A stretch of DNA of 64,000 bases from Burkholderiales bacterium (lineage in GTDB: Bacteria; Pseudomonadota; Gammaproteobacteria; Burkholderiales; Burkholderiaceae_E): assembly GCA_003577305.1 (NCBI GenBank), contig QEVL01000007.1, positions 186,001 through 250,000 on the forward strand. Direction: 5' to 3'. This document shows positions 1 through 10,277 of the stretch, in pieces (position 1 is the first letter of the stretch; each line of letters starts with the position of its first letter). The translations under genes and the position numbers were made by a program. Below the pieces are notes generated by a model that saw only the letters and a list, made by a program, of their open reading frames with translations, ran no database searches and had not been told where the DNA came from.

Positions 1-313
1 TCGACCACGCCTGCCACTGGCGCACCGGAACCGCGAACGCCACCAGTGCGGCGGCCACCCCGATCAGCAGCGCCATCAGGTGGCGCACCAGGAAGTGGGC
101 GGGAGCGTAGTTGGCGAAGCGCGGCGAGTCGGGCAGCGCGATCGACGCCGAATAGACCATCACCAGGCCGGAGAGCAGCAGCGCCGCTACCACCCAGACC
201 ATCGGGAAATCGACGTTCTGCGTGGCGGCGCCCGCCGCCGGGCGCGACGCGCCCCGGCGCATCAGCGGCTGCGCGTTGCGGGGGGTGCGTCCGGGAAGGC
301 GCAGGCTCAGCAT
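1..313 (-). CDS. ftsW: FtsW, lipid II polymerase of the divisome (N-terminal part, cut by window edge)
   Basis: Only about the first 104 residues are present; the gene runs off the left edge. The start ATG (311-313) lies 7 bases inside the end of murD, so the two are probably translationally coupled. After a polar leader of about 40 residues come two hydrophobic stretches, the first reading VWVVAALLLSGLVMVYSAS, a typical first helix of the SEDS (FtsW/RodA) family with its VYSAS signature. SEDS proteins polymerise lipid II glycan strands at the septum together with a class B PBP, here FtsI from the same operon. The position directly after murD is the standard dcw order. Confidence 0.93.
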   Translation of the reverse strand, partial: MLSLRLPGRTPRNAQPLMRRGASRPAAGAATQNVDFPMVWVVAALLLSGLVMVYSASIALPDSPRFANYAPAHFLVRHLMALLIGVAAALVAFAVPVRQWQAWS

Positions 314-1943
314 CGCGTCTCCGTCACCACGCCGCGCGCGTCGGCGATCCCGCGCACGGCCTGCGCGAAGACCTCGGCGCGATGCGCGTAGTTGCGGAAC
401 ATGTCCAGGCTCGCGCAGGCGGGCGAGAGCAGCACCGCCTCGCCGGATCGCGCGTCGGCGGCGGCGCGCGCAACCGCCTCTTCCAGGCTCGCGCAGTCGA
501 CCAGCGGCACCGGGGCCGCCTGCAGCGCGGCGCGCAGCAGCGGCGCGTCGCGGCCGATCAGGTAGACGGCAGCGGCGTGCTCGCGCACCGGCGCGGCCAG
601 CGGCGCGAAGTCCTGGCCCTTTCCGTCGCCTCCCGCGATCAGCCGGCAGCGGCGCCCCAGGCCCCGCAGCGCGGCGATCGTGGCGCCGACGTTCGTGCCC
701 TTGCTGTCGTCGTAGTACTCGACGCCGTCGATCACGGCGAGCAGCTGGCAGCGATGCGGCTCCCCGGCGTAGTCGCGCAGCGCATGCAGCATCTTCGCCA
801 TCGGCACGCCGATCGCGCTGCACAGCGCGAGCGCCGCGAGCGCGTTGAGCTGGTTGTGCAGTCCGCGGATGCGCAACGCGTCGGCCGGCATCAGGCGCCG
901 CACGCTGAACGCGGCCGGCTCGCGCCGGCGGCGGCCTGCGGGGACCTCGTCTTCGGCGACGGCCTGCGCCAGCCAGGCGAGCGTGCCATCGCGAATCAGG
1001 CCGAAGTCGCCAGCCGCCGGCGGCGCATCGGCGCCGAAACCGATCGGCGCCGGCGTGCCGGTGGCATCACCGGCGGCGCGAACGTCGCCTGCCCGACGGG
1101 CGGGTCGCTGCGCCTGGAGTTCGGCATCGCGTGCAGCGACGTTGCTGCCGCGGGCGAGCGCGGCCGTGGCTGCGCGGCGCGGCGCAGTGGCCGCATCGCC
1201 ACGGTCGAAGACCGCAACCGTTCCCGGACCGTAGATGCGCTGCTTGGCGGCAACGTAGCTGTCCATCGTCGCGTGCCAGTCGAGATGGTCCTCGCTCACG
1301 TTCAGGATCGCCGCCGCATCGGGCGCAAAGCCCTGTGACAGTGCGAGCTGAAAGCTCGACAGCTCGAGCACCCAGGCCTGCGGCAGTGTGTCGGCGTCGA
1401 TCGCCGCTGCCAGCGCATCGAGCATTGCGGGGCCGATGTTGCCGGCGGCGACGGCCGCGAGGCCGGCGCCCCGGCACAGGTGCGCGGCCAGCGCAGCCGC
1501 GGTCGTCTTGCCGTTGGTGCCGGTCACCGCGATCACCTTCGGGCGGTAGCCCGATTCGCGCAGGTCCGCGAGCGCCTGCGCGAACAGTTCGAGCTCGCCC
1601 GCCACCGTGACGCCGCGCTCGCGCGCAAGCGCGTGAAAACGCGCCGACTCGCCCCGCTCGATCGACAGGCCCGGGCTCCAGGCCAGCAGGTCGATCCCGT
1701 CGAGCCAGCGCTCGCTCCAGGTCGGGCCGGCCGCGTACTCGATCCCGCCCGCCTGTGCGCGCAGCGCCTGCAGCTGTGGCAGGTCGGTGCCGTCGGCGCT
1801 GCGCGTGTCGACCACCCGCACGCGAGCGCCCTGCCGGGCGGCCCAGCGCGCCATCGCGACCCCCGAGTCGCCCAGGCCGAGCACCAGCACCTGTCGATCC
1901 TTCAGGTCGAACAGGTGCAGCTGCGCGGTGTCGAAGGTCTGGC

Positions 1944-1947
<4 letters not shown>
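307..1947 (-). CDS. murD: UDP-N-acetylmuramoyl-L-alanine--D-glutamate ligase MurD
   Basis: Cytoplasmic Mur ligase that adds D-glutamate to UDP-MurNAc-L-Ala using ATP. The ATP-binding motif VTGTNGKTT is visible with Lys at about residue 147; downstream are the Mur-ligase motifs [11 protein letters not shown] and YYDDSKGTN. The start ATG at 1947 overlaps the mraY stop as ATGA. At 546 residues it is longer than most MurD proteins (usually 450-500). The extra length is an Ala/Arg-rich, low-complexity stretch in the central domain (about 255-330) between the EDH region and the conserved GLHNQLNA motif. Catalytic landmarks are intact, so I read it as functional with a lineage-specific insertion. 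Confidence 0.96.
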
Positions 1948-3112
<1,165 letters not shown>

Positions 3113-3113
<1 letters not shown>

Positions 3114-4489
3114 CAGTGCCGCTCCTGCGGCGACGTGCCGCCCAGCGCCGCGACCACCCGCTCCATCATCATGAAGCGCGAGCCCTTCACGAGTACCGTC
3201 ACGTCGGGCGCGCACAAGCCGCGCGCGCGCTCCACCAGCGGCTCGACCGCATCGAAATGCTCGCCGCCGGCGCCGAAGGCCGCGACGCTCTCGCGCGCGG
3301 CCTCGCCGAGCGCGAGCAGGTGCCCGATGCCCCGCTCGCGCGCCCAGGCGCCGACCTCGCGGTGGTACAGCGCGCCGTGCTCGCCGGTCTCTCCCATGTC
3401 GCCCAGCACGAGCACGCGGCGCCCCTCGCAGGCCGCCAGCGCATCGATCGCCGCGCGCACCGAATCGGGGTTCGCGTTGTAGCTGTCGTCGATCAGCGCG
3501 GCACCGTGCGCGCCGCGCAGCCGCGCCAGCCTGCCCATCGGCGGGCGAAACCGAGCCAGCGCCGCGGCGATCGCGTCCAGGCCGATGCCCAGTGCGTGCG
3601 CGCAGGCCGCCGCCGCCAGCGCATTGCGCACGTTGTGCGCGCCGTCGATCGCCAGCCGGACTTCGGCCCGCTCGCCCTCGACCTCGAGCACGAATCCGCC
3701 CGGGCGTGCATCGGGTGCCGCGCGCACCGGGTAGCGCGCGGCGACGTCCGCATCGAGACCGAACTCGATGCGGCGGCGCGCGCTCGCCAGCTCGCGCCAC
3801 AACGGCGCCTGCGAATCGTCGCCGGGGAAGACAGCGATGCCGTCATCGGCGAGCGCGGCGATCGAGGCGCCGTTCTCGCGCGCCGAGCCCTCGACCCCGT
3901 GCAGGAACTCCTGGTGCTCGCGCTGCGCATTGTTCACCAGCGCGACCGTGGGACGCGCCACCGACGCGAGCCAGGCGATCTCGCCCGGATGATTGGTGCC
4001 GATCTCGATGACGGCCGCGCGATGCTCGCCGCGCAATCGCAGCAGGGTGAGCGGCACGCCGACGTCGTTGTTCAGGTTGCCGCGGGTGGCCAACCGGTGC
4101 GCATCGCCCAGGTGCTCCGCGAGAATCGCCGAGACCATCTCCTTCACCGTGGTCTTGCCATTGGCACCGGCCACCGTGACCAGCGGCAGTTCGAAGCGGC
4201 TGCGCCAGCCTCGCGCGATCTCGCCGAGCGCGCGCCGGGTGTCGGCCACGCGGATCGCCGGCACCCGGATGCCGGGCACCCAGCGCTCGAAGACGATCGC
4301 CGCAGCGCCGCCCGCCTGCGCCCGCCCGAGGAACTCGTGCGCATCGAAGCGTTCGCCGCGCAGCGCGACGAACAGGTCGCCGGCCGCGATGCTGCGCGTA
4401 TCGGTCGACACGCCGCCTACGCGGACACCGGCGTCGCCGTACAGGCATCCTGCCGAGAGCCAGCCGAGCGCCTGACGCAGGTCAAACAC
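3113..4489 (-). CDS. murF: UDP-N-acetylmuramoyl-tripeptide--D-alanyl-D-alanine ligase MurF
   Basis: Last cytoplasmic Mur ligase; adds D-Ala-D-Ala to the tripeptide precursor. The 458-residue product shows the P-loop [11 protein letters not shown] (Lys about 112), the IGTNHPGEI motif, [11 protein letters not shown] and [10 protein letters not shown] typical of MurF. The start codon is GTG at 4487-4489 and overlaps the end of murE by 8 bases. It sits between murE and mraY as in other proteobacterial dcw clusters. Confidence 0.97.
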
Positions 4490-6011
4490 TCGCCGCCTCC
4501 TGGCGCTGCCCCAGGCAACGGCGCGCGACCTCGACGTCAGAGAAGGGCAGGCGCCGACCTTCGATCTCCTGCCAGGTCTCGTGACCCTTGCCCGCGATCA
4601 GGACGACGTCGGCGGCGCCGGCGCTGCCGAGCGCGCTGCGGATCGCCGTTTCGCGATCGAGTTCGGTCAGCCACGGCTCGCGCGTGAATCCGGCACGGAT
4701 GTCCGACGCGATCCGGAACGGCGTCTCGCTGCGCGGGTTGTCGCTGGTGACCACGACGCGGTCGGCGAAGCGCTCGGCCACCATGCCCATGATCGGTCGC
4801 TTGCCCGCGTCGCGGTCGCCGCCCGCACCGAACACGCACCACAGCGCGCCGCCGCGCGCATCGGCGATCGGGCGCAGCGCCTGCAGCACGACGAGCAGCG
4901 CGTCGGGCGAATGCGCGTAGTCGACCACCACCAGCGGGCGGCCCTCGACCAGCACCTGCTCCATGCGGCCGGGCAGCGGTCGCAGTGTCTCGAGCCGCTG
5001 CATCGCATCCTCGAAACCGACACCCAGGCTCAGCCAGGTGGCCGCGACCGCCATTGCGTTGACCACGTTGAATTCGCCAATCAGGCGCAGCCCGATCTGC
5101 GCGCGTCCCCAGTCGCCTCCCACCGACACCTGCGCCCGGTCGCGCTCCTGGACGATGCGATAGGCCGAGAGCTTGCGGCGTGCGCGCCAGCCGTGCTCGC
5201 CGGGCAGTTGCCCGAACGCCACCGTCTGCACGGCATCGGGCAAGCCTTCGAGAATCCGCGACGCGACCGGGTCGTCGCCATTGACGATCGCGGTGCGCAG
5301 CCCCTCCCAGCCGAAAAGGCGCTGCTTGGCCTCGAGGTAGGCTTGTTCGGTACCGTGATAGTCGAGGTGGTCGCGCGAAAAATTCGTGAACACCGCGATG
5401 CCGATGCGCGTGCCGTCGAGCCGTCCCTGGTGCAGGCCGATCGACGACGCCTCCATCGCGACCACTTCGACCCCCGCGTCGACGAAGCCGGCGAGCATCC
5501 GTTGCAGCGCCACCGCATCGGGAGTGGTCAGGCCGAAGGCATCGAGCGCCACCGCCGAGTCGTCGGCGGTCACGATGCCGCTGCCGAGCGTGCCGATCAC
5601 CGCGCAGACGCGGCCCGCCTTCGCCAGGCCGCGGGCGATCCACTGCGTGCAGCTGGTCTTGCCGTTGGTGCCGGTCACCGCGACGACCTCCAGCCGTTCG
5701 CTCGGCCGGCCGTAGTACTCGGCGGCGATCGGCCCGGCCAGCTGCCTGAGTTGCGGCACCGCCCGGCTCGCCGCCGAAGCGGTCTGGACCGGCGCGCCGC
5801 TCTCGTAGAGCACTGCCACGGCGCCACGGGCAATCGCCTGCTCGATGTAGTCGCGACCGTCGTGGCTCGCGCCGCGCCAGGCGACGAAACCGTCGCCGGG
5901 GCGCACCGCACGGCTGTCGGCCACCAGCGCGGCGCCCGGCGCAAGCGTCTCGCGCAGCCACTGTCCGAGCGAAGCGGCGAGCGTGGCCTGCTGCCCGGCC
6001 TGTGCGGTCAC
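4482..6011 (-). CDS. murE: UDP-N-acetylmuramoyl-L-alanyl-D-glutamate--2,6-diaminopimelate ligase MurE
   Basis: Adds meso-diaminopimelate to UDP-MurNAc dipeptide. I chose the GTG at 6009-6011, which overlaps the ftsI stop as GTGA and has a GGAG ribosome site just upstream; this gives 509 residues. Visible motifs are the P-loop [10 protein letters not shown] (Lys about 118), TNFSRDHLDYH and, near the C-terminus, SDNPRSE. The DNPR signature marks enzymes specific for diaminopimelate rather than lysine, matching a Gram-negative cell wall. Confidence 0.97.
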   Translation of the reverse strand: MTAQAGQQATLAASLGQWLRETLAPGAALVADSRAVRPGDGFVAWRGASHDGRDYIEQAIARGAVAVLYESGAPVQTASAASRAVPQLRQLAGPIAAEYYGRPSERLEVVAVTGTNGKTSCTQWIARGLAKAGRVCAVIGTLGSGIVTADDSAVALDAFGLTTPDAVALQRMLAGFVDAGVEVVAMEASSIGLHQGRLDGTRIGIAVFTNFSRDHLDYHGTEQAYLEAKQRLFGWEGLRTAIVNGDDPVASRILEGLPDAVQTVAFGQLPGEHGWRARRKLSAYRIVQERDRAQVSVGGDWGRAQIGLRLIGEFNVVNAMAVAATWLSLGVGFEDAMQRLETLRPLPGRMEQVLVEGRPLVVVDYAHSPDALLVVLQALRPIADARGGALWCVFGAGGDRDAGKRPIMGMVAERFADRVVVTSDNPRSETPFRIASDIRAGFTREPWLTELDRETAIRSALGSAGAADVVLIAGKGHETWQEIEGRRLPFSDVEVARRCLGQRQEAASV

Positions 6012-7753
6012 ATGTTCTCCTTCGGCGTCGATTCGGGCACGGCGAGTTGCGCGATCGGCGCATCGGGCGGCACGCGCAGCGTGCGCAGCGAGTCTCCGGC
6101 GATTCGCGCGAACACCGGCGCAGCCACCAGTCCACCGTAATATTTTCCGGCTGCCGGCTCGTCGACCATGACGGCGACGATCACGCGCGGATCGGAAGCC
6201 GGCGCAAAACCGACGAACGAGGCCAGGTACTTGTTCACGTACCTGCCGCCGTCGCGCTTGTGCGCGGTGCCGGTCTTTCCGGCGACGCGGTATCCCGCAA
6301 TCTGGGCCTGCGGCGCGGTTCCACCGGGGCCCGCGGCCATCTCGAGCATCTGCCTGACCGCACGCGCGGTCTTCGCCGCGATGACCGGCTGGCCCGACGG
6401 CGGCTCGTCGACCTTGAACATCGACAGCGGCAGCAACTCGCCGTCGTTGGCGAAGACGGTGTAGGCACGCGCCAGCTGCAGCAGCGACACCGACAGCCCG
6501 TAGCCGTACGACATCGTCGCCTGCTCGATCGGCCGCCAGCTCCGGTACGGGCGCACCCGCCCCGCGACCGCGCCGGGGAAACCGATCCGCGGCGCCTGCC
6601 CGAAGCCGAGCTCGGTGTACATCTCCCACATCTTCCGCGCCGGCATGCCCAGGGCGATCTTCGCCGTGCCCACGTTGGACGACTTCTGAACGATCTGCTC
6701 GACGGTGAGCGGTCCGTGCGGATGAGCGTCGCCGATCGTGTTCGGGCCGATCGCCAGCCGGCCGGGCGCGGTCTGGATCACGGTGGACGGTGTCACTTCG
6801 CCCAGCTCGAGCGCCAGCGCGACGGTGAACGGCTTCATCGTCGAACCCGGCTCGAAGGTGTCGGTGATCGCGCGGTTGCGCAGTTGCGCGCCCGAGAGCT
6901 GGCCGCGCTGGTTTGGGTTGTAGGTGGGCCAGTTGGCGAGCGCGAGCACCTCGCCGCTGCGCGCATCGATCACCACCGCCGCGCCCGCCTTCGCCTTGTT
7001 CGACTGCACCGCTTCGCGCAGCGCGTCGAACGCCAGGAACTGGATCTTGCTGTCGATCGACAGTGCGAGGTCGCGTCCGTTGTGCGGCTCGCGGACCGCG
7101 CGTACGTCCTCGATCACGCGGCCGAGCCGGTCCCGGATCACGCGGCGGCTTCCGGGGCGGCCGGCCAGCTCGGGATTGCGGGCGAGCTCGACGCCCTCCT
7201 GTCCGACGTCCTCGACGTTGGTGAAGCCCACGACGTGCGCGAAGGTCTCGCCCTGCGGGTAGTAGCGCTTGTACTCGGGCTGCTGGTGAATGCCGGTGAT
7301 CTTCAGCGCGGCCACGCGCTCGGCGACTGCCGCATCGACCTGGCGCTTCAGGTAGACGAAGCTGCGATCCTCCTCGGAGAGCTTGCGGCGCAGCTCGCGC
7401 TCGTCGATGTCGAGCAGCTTCGCGAGCGATGCAACCTGCCGCGGCGTCGCGTCGACCTCCTCCGGAATCGCCCAGACCGCGCGCGCCGGCAGGCTCGAAG
7501 CGAGCACCACGCCGTTGCGGTCGAAGATCTTGCCGCGCGAAGCGGGCAGCTCGATCGTCTTCGCGTAGCGCATTTCTCCCTGCTTCTGCAGGAAGTTCTG
7601 CGAGAAGACCTGCAACCACACTGCCCTGGCCGCAAGCGCGACGAACGCGATCGCCACCATCAGCATGACCACCTGCGAGCGCCAGGCAGGAAGCTTCACC
7701 CGCAGCAGCGGGTTCGACGCGAACGGCACGTTGCGGTTCGAGCGGCGGGTCAT
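6008..7753 (-). CDS. ftsI: Peptidoglycan D,D-transpeptidase FtsI (PBP3)
   Basis: Class B penicillin-binding protein of the septum; crosslinks glycan strands made by FtsW. The 581-residue product has a short cytoplasmic tail, one membrane helix at about 28-48, a dimerisation domain starting at the RGKIFDRNG motif, and a transpeptidase domain with the three active-site motifs: STMK (Ser about 304), SSN (about 358-360) and KTGT (Lys about 493). The ATG at 7753 overlaps the ftsL stop as ATGA. Confidence 0.98.
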   Translation of the reverse strand: MTRRSNRNVPFASNPLLRVKLPAWRSQVVMLMVAIAFVALAARAVWLQVFSQNFLQKQGEMRYAKTIELPASRGKIFDRNGVVLASSLPARAVWAIPEEVDATPRQVASLAKLLDIDERELRRKLSEEDRSFVYLKRQVDAAVAERVAALKITGIHQQPEYKRYYPQGETFAHVVGFTNVEDVGQEGVELARNPELAGRPGSRRVIRDRLGRVIEDVRAVREPHNGRDLALSIDSKIQFLAFDALREAVQSNKAKAGAAVVIDARSGEVLALANWPTYNPNQRGQLSGAQLRNRAITDTFEPGSTMKPFTVALALELGEVTPSTVIQTAPGRLAIGPNTIGDAHPHGPLTVEQIVQKSSNVGTAKIALGMPARKMWEMYTELGFGQAPRIGFPGAVAGRVRPYRSWRPIEQATMSYGYGLSVSLLQLARAYTVFANDGELLPLSMFKVDEPPSGQPVIAAKTARAVRQMLEMAAGPGGTAPQAQIAGYRVAGKTGTAHKRDGGRYVNKYLASFVGFAPASDPRVIVAVMVDEPAAGKYYGGLVAAPVFARIAGDSLRTLRVPPDAPIAQLAVPESTPKENM

Positions 7754-8112
7754 CGCGGCGCCCCTGCCGTCCTGGCACGCGCCGCCGGCTCGACGGCAGC
7801 GGCCGCTACCTCGGGAAGAGGCGTGCCCAGGCGCACCGTGCGATCGACGGGATCGACGACCAGGTGCAGCGTGCGCTCGGCCGACACCGGCTGCATCGCC
7901 AGTTCGCGGCGCGCCTTCGTGTCGATCAGCGACGCCTTGGCGAGCGCGGTCTGCTCGACCTGCAGCTGGTTCCAGCCCACTTCGAGCCGGGCGGCCTGCG
8001 CCTGCGCGCGCTCGGTGTCGACGAACAGCTTGCGCGCGCGATATTGCGAAGTGACCAGACCGAGCGCACAGGCGACCAGCAGGGCCGAGAGCAGGATGTT
8101 CGCACGGGTCAT
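7750..8112 (-). CDS. ftsL: Cell division protein FtsL
   Basis: A 120-residue bitopic protein: short N-terminus, one hydrophobic helix at about 5-22 (ILLSALLVACALGLVTS), then a periplasmic region that looks like a coiled coil (KLFVDTERAQAQAARLEVGW). This is the FtsL architecture; with FtsB and FtsQ it forms the bridge that activates FtsWI. Sequence conservation in the family is low, so the call rests on topology, size and position between rsmH and ftsI. The C-terminal 40 residues are Ala/Pro/Arg-rich. Confidence 0.93.
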   Translation of the reverse strand: MTRANILLSALLVACALGLVTSQYRARKLFVDTERAQAQAARLEVGWNQLQVEQTALAKASLIDTKARRELAMQPVSAERTLHLVVDPVDRTVRLGTPLPEVAAAAVEPAARARTAGAPR

Positions 8113-8140
8113 CGTCGTTGCTCCGGTGTTCGTCGGGGTC

Positions 8141-9130
8141 TCAGTTGCGCTCGGCCACGCGCATCACCGCCGAACGCTCGCGCGGATTCGCCGGCCGCGC
8201 GCGGCGCCCCGCCCGCGCCGCGCCGGGCAGCACTCTCGCGATCGTCCGCAGCCGTGGCGCCGGCCCGGGGCGCGGCGCGCCGGTGACCGGATCGCGGGGA
8301 GCGTCGCGTCCGGCCTCGTGCGCGATGAATTGCTTGACCATGCGGTCTTCCAGCGAGTGAAAGCTGATGACGACGAGCCGGCCTCCCGGTGACAGGCGGT
8401 CGACCGCCTTGCCGAGGACTATCGCCAGCTCCTCGAGTTCCTGATTGACGTGAATCCGTAGAGCCTGAAAAGTGCGGGTGGCCGGATCCTTCCCCGGCTC
8501 CACGCGCCCCCGGCGCCCGACGACGGACGCCACGAGCGCGGCAAGCTCTCCGGTCGTGCGAAGCGCCTGCCCGCCGGCCTCCCGGCGGCGAGCAACAATC
8601 GCCTTTGCAATCTGAACAGCAAACCGTTCTTCCCCATAGTCTTTCACCACCTTCGCGATGTCGTCCTCGGTTGCACCCATGAGCCACTCGCGTGCGGAGA
8701 ACCCGCGCGTCGGATCCATGCGCATGTCCAGCGGCCCGTCCTCACGAAAGCTGAAGCCGCGCGCCGGGTCGTCCAGCTGCGGCGAGGAGACCCCCAGGTC
8801 GAGCAGCACGCCGTCGACCCGGCCGACGCCGTGCGCGTCGAGCACCGCGTCGAGTTCGGAGAAGCGCGCCTGTTCGATCGCGAAGCGCGGGTCGCTCCAG
8901 GCGCGGCCCGCCGCGATCGCCTGCGGATCACGGTCGATCGCGAGCAGCTGTCCCGCCGGACCGAGCCGCGCGAGGATCGCGCGGCTGTGCCCGCCGCGCC
9001 CGAAGGTGCAGTCGACATAGCAACCGTCGGGACGGATCGCCAGCGCCTCGATGGCCTCGTCGAGCAGCACCGGCTGGTGCGCCCAAGGCCCGACTGCTGT
9101 ACGCCCGCGCGGTTCACCGTTGCCTGCCAC
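8141..9130 (-). CDS. rsmH: 16S rRNA (cytosine-1402-N4)-methyltransferase RsmH (MraW)
   Basis: SAM-dependent methyltransferase acting on C1402 of 16S rRNA in the ribosomal P site. The 329-residue product begins with the conserved [13 protein letters not shown], then the SAM-binding [14 protein letters not shown] and AIDRDPQAI, followed by [20 protein letters not shown] and [15 protein letters not shown]. The start is GTG at 9128-9130, 3 bases after the mraZ stop. The C-terminal tail is Arg/Pro-rich but ends in the usual [10 protein letters not shown]. Confidence 0.98.
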   Translation of the reverse strand: MAGNGEPRGRTAVGPWAHQPVLLDEAIEALAIRPDGCYVDCTFGRGGHSRAILARLGPAGQLLAIDRDPQAIAAGRAWSDPRFAIEQARFSELDAVLDAHGVGRVDGVLLDLGVSSPQLDDPARGFSFREDGPLDMRMDPTRGFSAREWLMGATEDDIAKVVKDYGEERFAVQIAKAIVARRREAGGQALRTTGELAALVASVVGRRGRVEPGKDPATRTFQALRIHVNQELEELAIVLGKAVDRLSPGGRLVVISFHSLEDRMVKQFIAHEAGRDAPRDPVTGAPRPGPAPRLRTIARVLPGAARAGRRARPANPRERSAVMRVAERN

Positions 9131-9133
9131 CGG

Positions 9134-9562
9134 TCAGAAGTTGAAGTTCGCGATCGCCTCGGGCATGCCGGCGGCGAGCGTCTCGCGCTCCTTCGCCGCC
9201 AGGGTCCCGGTGTCCCAGATCTCGAAGTGACTGCCCATCCCGAGCAGCATCACCTCGCGATTCAGTGAGACGGCCGAACGCAGCTCGGGAGAAATCAGGA
9301 TGCGACCCGTGGCGTCCATGTCGACGTCGACCGCGTTGCCGAGAAAGATGCGCGCCCAGGCACGCGCGGCGATCGGCATTGCCGCCAGCCGCTCGCGGTG
9401 CACCTCCCAGACCGGCCGCGGGAACATCAGCAGGCAACCGTCCGGGTGGCGGGTTAACGTGAGCAAGCCCTCACATTGCTTGGAGAGCGCGTCACGATGC
9501 CGCGCCGGAACCGTCATCCGGCCCTTCGCGTCGAGCAACAGCGCGGAACTCCCCTGGAACAT
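9134..9562 (-). CDS. mraZ: Transcriptional regulator MraZ
   Basis: First gene of the dcw operon; a 142-residue DNA-binding protein with two AbrB-like halves. Both halves keep the DxxGR motif: [15 protein letters not shown] near the N-terminus and [15 protein letters not shown] in the second. MraZ is known to bind short direct repeats upstream of its own gene and repress the operon. Candidate repeats are present 60-90 bases upstream and are listed separately. The start ATG at 9562 is preceded by CAGGGGAGTT, a good ribosome site. Confidence 0.97.
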   Translation of the reverse strand: MFQGSSALLLDAKGRMTVPARHRDALSKQCEGLLTLTRHPDGCLLMFPRPVWEVHRERLAAMPIAARAWARIFLGNAVDVDMDATGRILISPELRSAVSLNREVMLLGMGSHFEIWDTGTLAAKERETLAAGMPEAIANFNF

Positions 9563-9620
9563 GTCCTTCCGACCCGCCCTCGAAGGGGATCAAAACCCGC
9601 TGCACGCGGTTGTCTTGTCC

Positions 9621-9653
9621 CACAAAATTGCACTTTTTTACACCGAAGTGCAC
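9621..9653 (-). promoter_or_regulatory. Candidate MraZ box array: four GTG units with 10-bp period
   Basis: On the minus strand four GTG triplets follow one another at exactly 10-base spacing: GTGCACTTCG, GTGTAAAAAA, GTGCAATTTT, GTGGGACAAG (plus-strand CAC at 9651, 9641, 9631, 9621). Three are preceded by T/A-rich bases. MraZ proteins are known to bind direct repeats of a G-rich pentamer repeated once per helical turn. The array starts in the predicted -10 element and covers the likely transcription start, so binding would block initiation. Confidence 0.75.
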
Positions 9654-9680
9654 TTTACGGAAAAGCAACAGGCAAGGCAA
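9652..9680 (-). promoter_or_regulatory. Predicted promoter of the dcw operon
   Basis: Minus-strand -35 TTGCCT (9675-9680) and -10 TAAAGT (9652-9657) are separated by 17 bases; each matches the sigma70 consensus at 4 of 6 positions. The predicted start is near 9645, about 80 bases before the mraZ ATG. This block is markedly AT-richer than the surrounding sequence. Confidence 0.55.
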
Positions 9681-9706
9681 GTTGAGCGAGGGGTTTTCCT
9701 TGACGC

Positions 9707-9740
9707 AACAGAGACTTAAGACATTCTTAAGAGCTCTGTT
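9707..9740. repeat. Large inverted repeat between rnpB and the dcw promoter
   Basis: Arms AACAGAG-A-CTTAAGA (9707-9721) and TCTTAAG-AG-CTCTGTT (9725-9740) pair over 14 bases around a CAT loop, with one small internal bulge. No T-run follows on either strand, so it is not a classical intrinsic terminator. It could end rnpB transcription, mark an RNA processing site, or be a protein binding site upstream of the dcw promoter. Confidence 0.6.
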
Positions 9741-9788
9741 CTCAAGAGTTCGAAGAAATTATTTCGATGAATTAGGAAGTTGGGCAGA

Positions 9789-9837
9789 ATCGTGGAAGCG
9801 ACTTCTCACGATTACGCCATGGCCGGGCGCGACCCGG
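9789..9837 (-). terminator. Two small hairpins just downstream of rnpB (possible terminator or processing signals)
   Basis: Reading away from the rnpB 3' end on the minus strand, a CCGGG-TCGCG-CCCGG hairpin (9823-9837) is followed by an imperfect one with arms ATCGTG/CACGAT plus GAAG/CTTC (9789-9812). Neither has a U-tract, so termination by these is uncertain; the RNase P RNA 3' end is usually formed by trimming. Confidence 0.3.
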
Positions 9838-9862
9838 AAGCGGTGCGAAGCGGAGAAAGAAG

Positions 9863-10277
9863 TGGAGCGGGCCTGTAGGCCGGATTCTGTGCGCCGGAAC
9901 ACCGGCGTGACGATCATTCGTCTGGGCGACCGGTTGCCCGGCCGCTCGAGCCATCTACCCGCACGCTCGGGCGGGCCGCCCTGCGCGGCCCGAAAGCCGC
10001 GCGCGTGCCTATTCGATGTTGCTCCGGATGGGGTTTGGCGTGCCGGCCGTGTCGCCACGTCCGCGGTGAGCTCTTACCTCACCATTTCACCCTTGCCGTC
10101 GGTGCCGGCGAACCGGCACCGCTTGGGCGGTGTGCTTTCTGTTCCACTTTCCGTCGCCCTGGGCCTCGCGGCTTGCTGCGCCTGGCCGTTAGCCAGCATC
10201 CTGCCCTGTGGAGTCCGGACCTTCCTCCGGCGACGGCGCCTGCGCGCCGCAACCGGCGATCGTCCGACCCGCTCCAA
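9863..10277 (-). ncRNA. rnpB: RNase P RNA, type A
   Basis: Catalytic RNA of RNase P, which matures tRNA 5' ends. Read on the minus strand: P1 is formed by GGAGCGGG (10275-10268) with CCCGCTCC (9871-9864); P2 by GACGATC near the 5' end with GATCGTC near the 3' end; the universally conserved core GGAGGAAGGTCCGGACTCC lies at about 10231-10213, followed by ACAGGGCAG, and the matching 3' core ACAGAATCCGGCCTACAGG at about 9892-9874. The GGTAAGAG and ATAGGCACGC blocks also fit the consensus. Ends are set by the P1 pairing and may be off by a few bases. The unit lies between DUF3025 and mraZ. Confidence 0.93.

Noticed and set aside
46..1338. Long plus-strand frame over murD
   Set aside because: Arg/Ala/Pro-rich shadow of murD, which has all conserved motifs on the minus strand.
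9600..9660. AT-rich repeats considered as a CRISPR fragment or attachment site
   Set aside because: The 10-bp units are too short and too regular; they fit a direct-repeat operator at the mraZ promoter, with no integrase or cas gene near.
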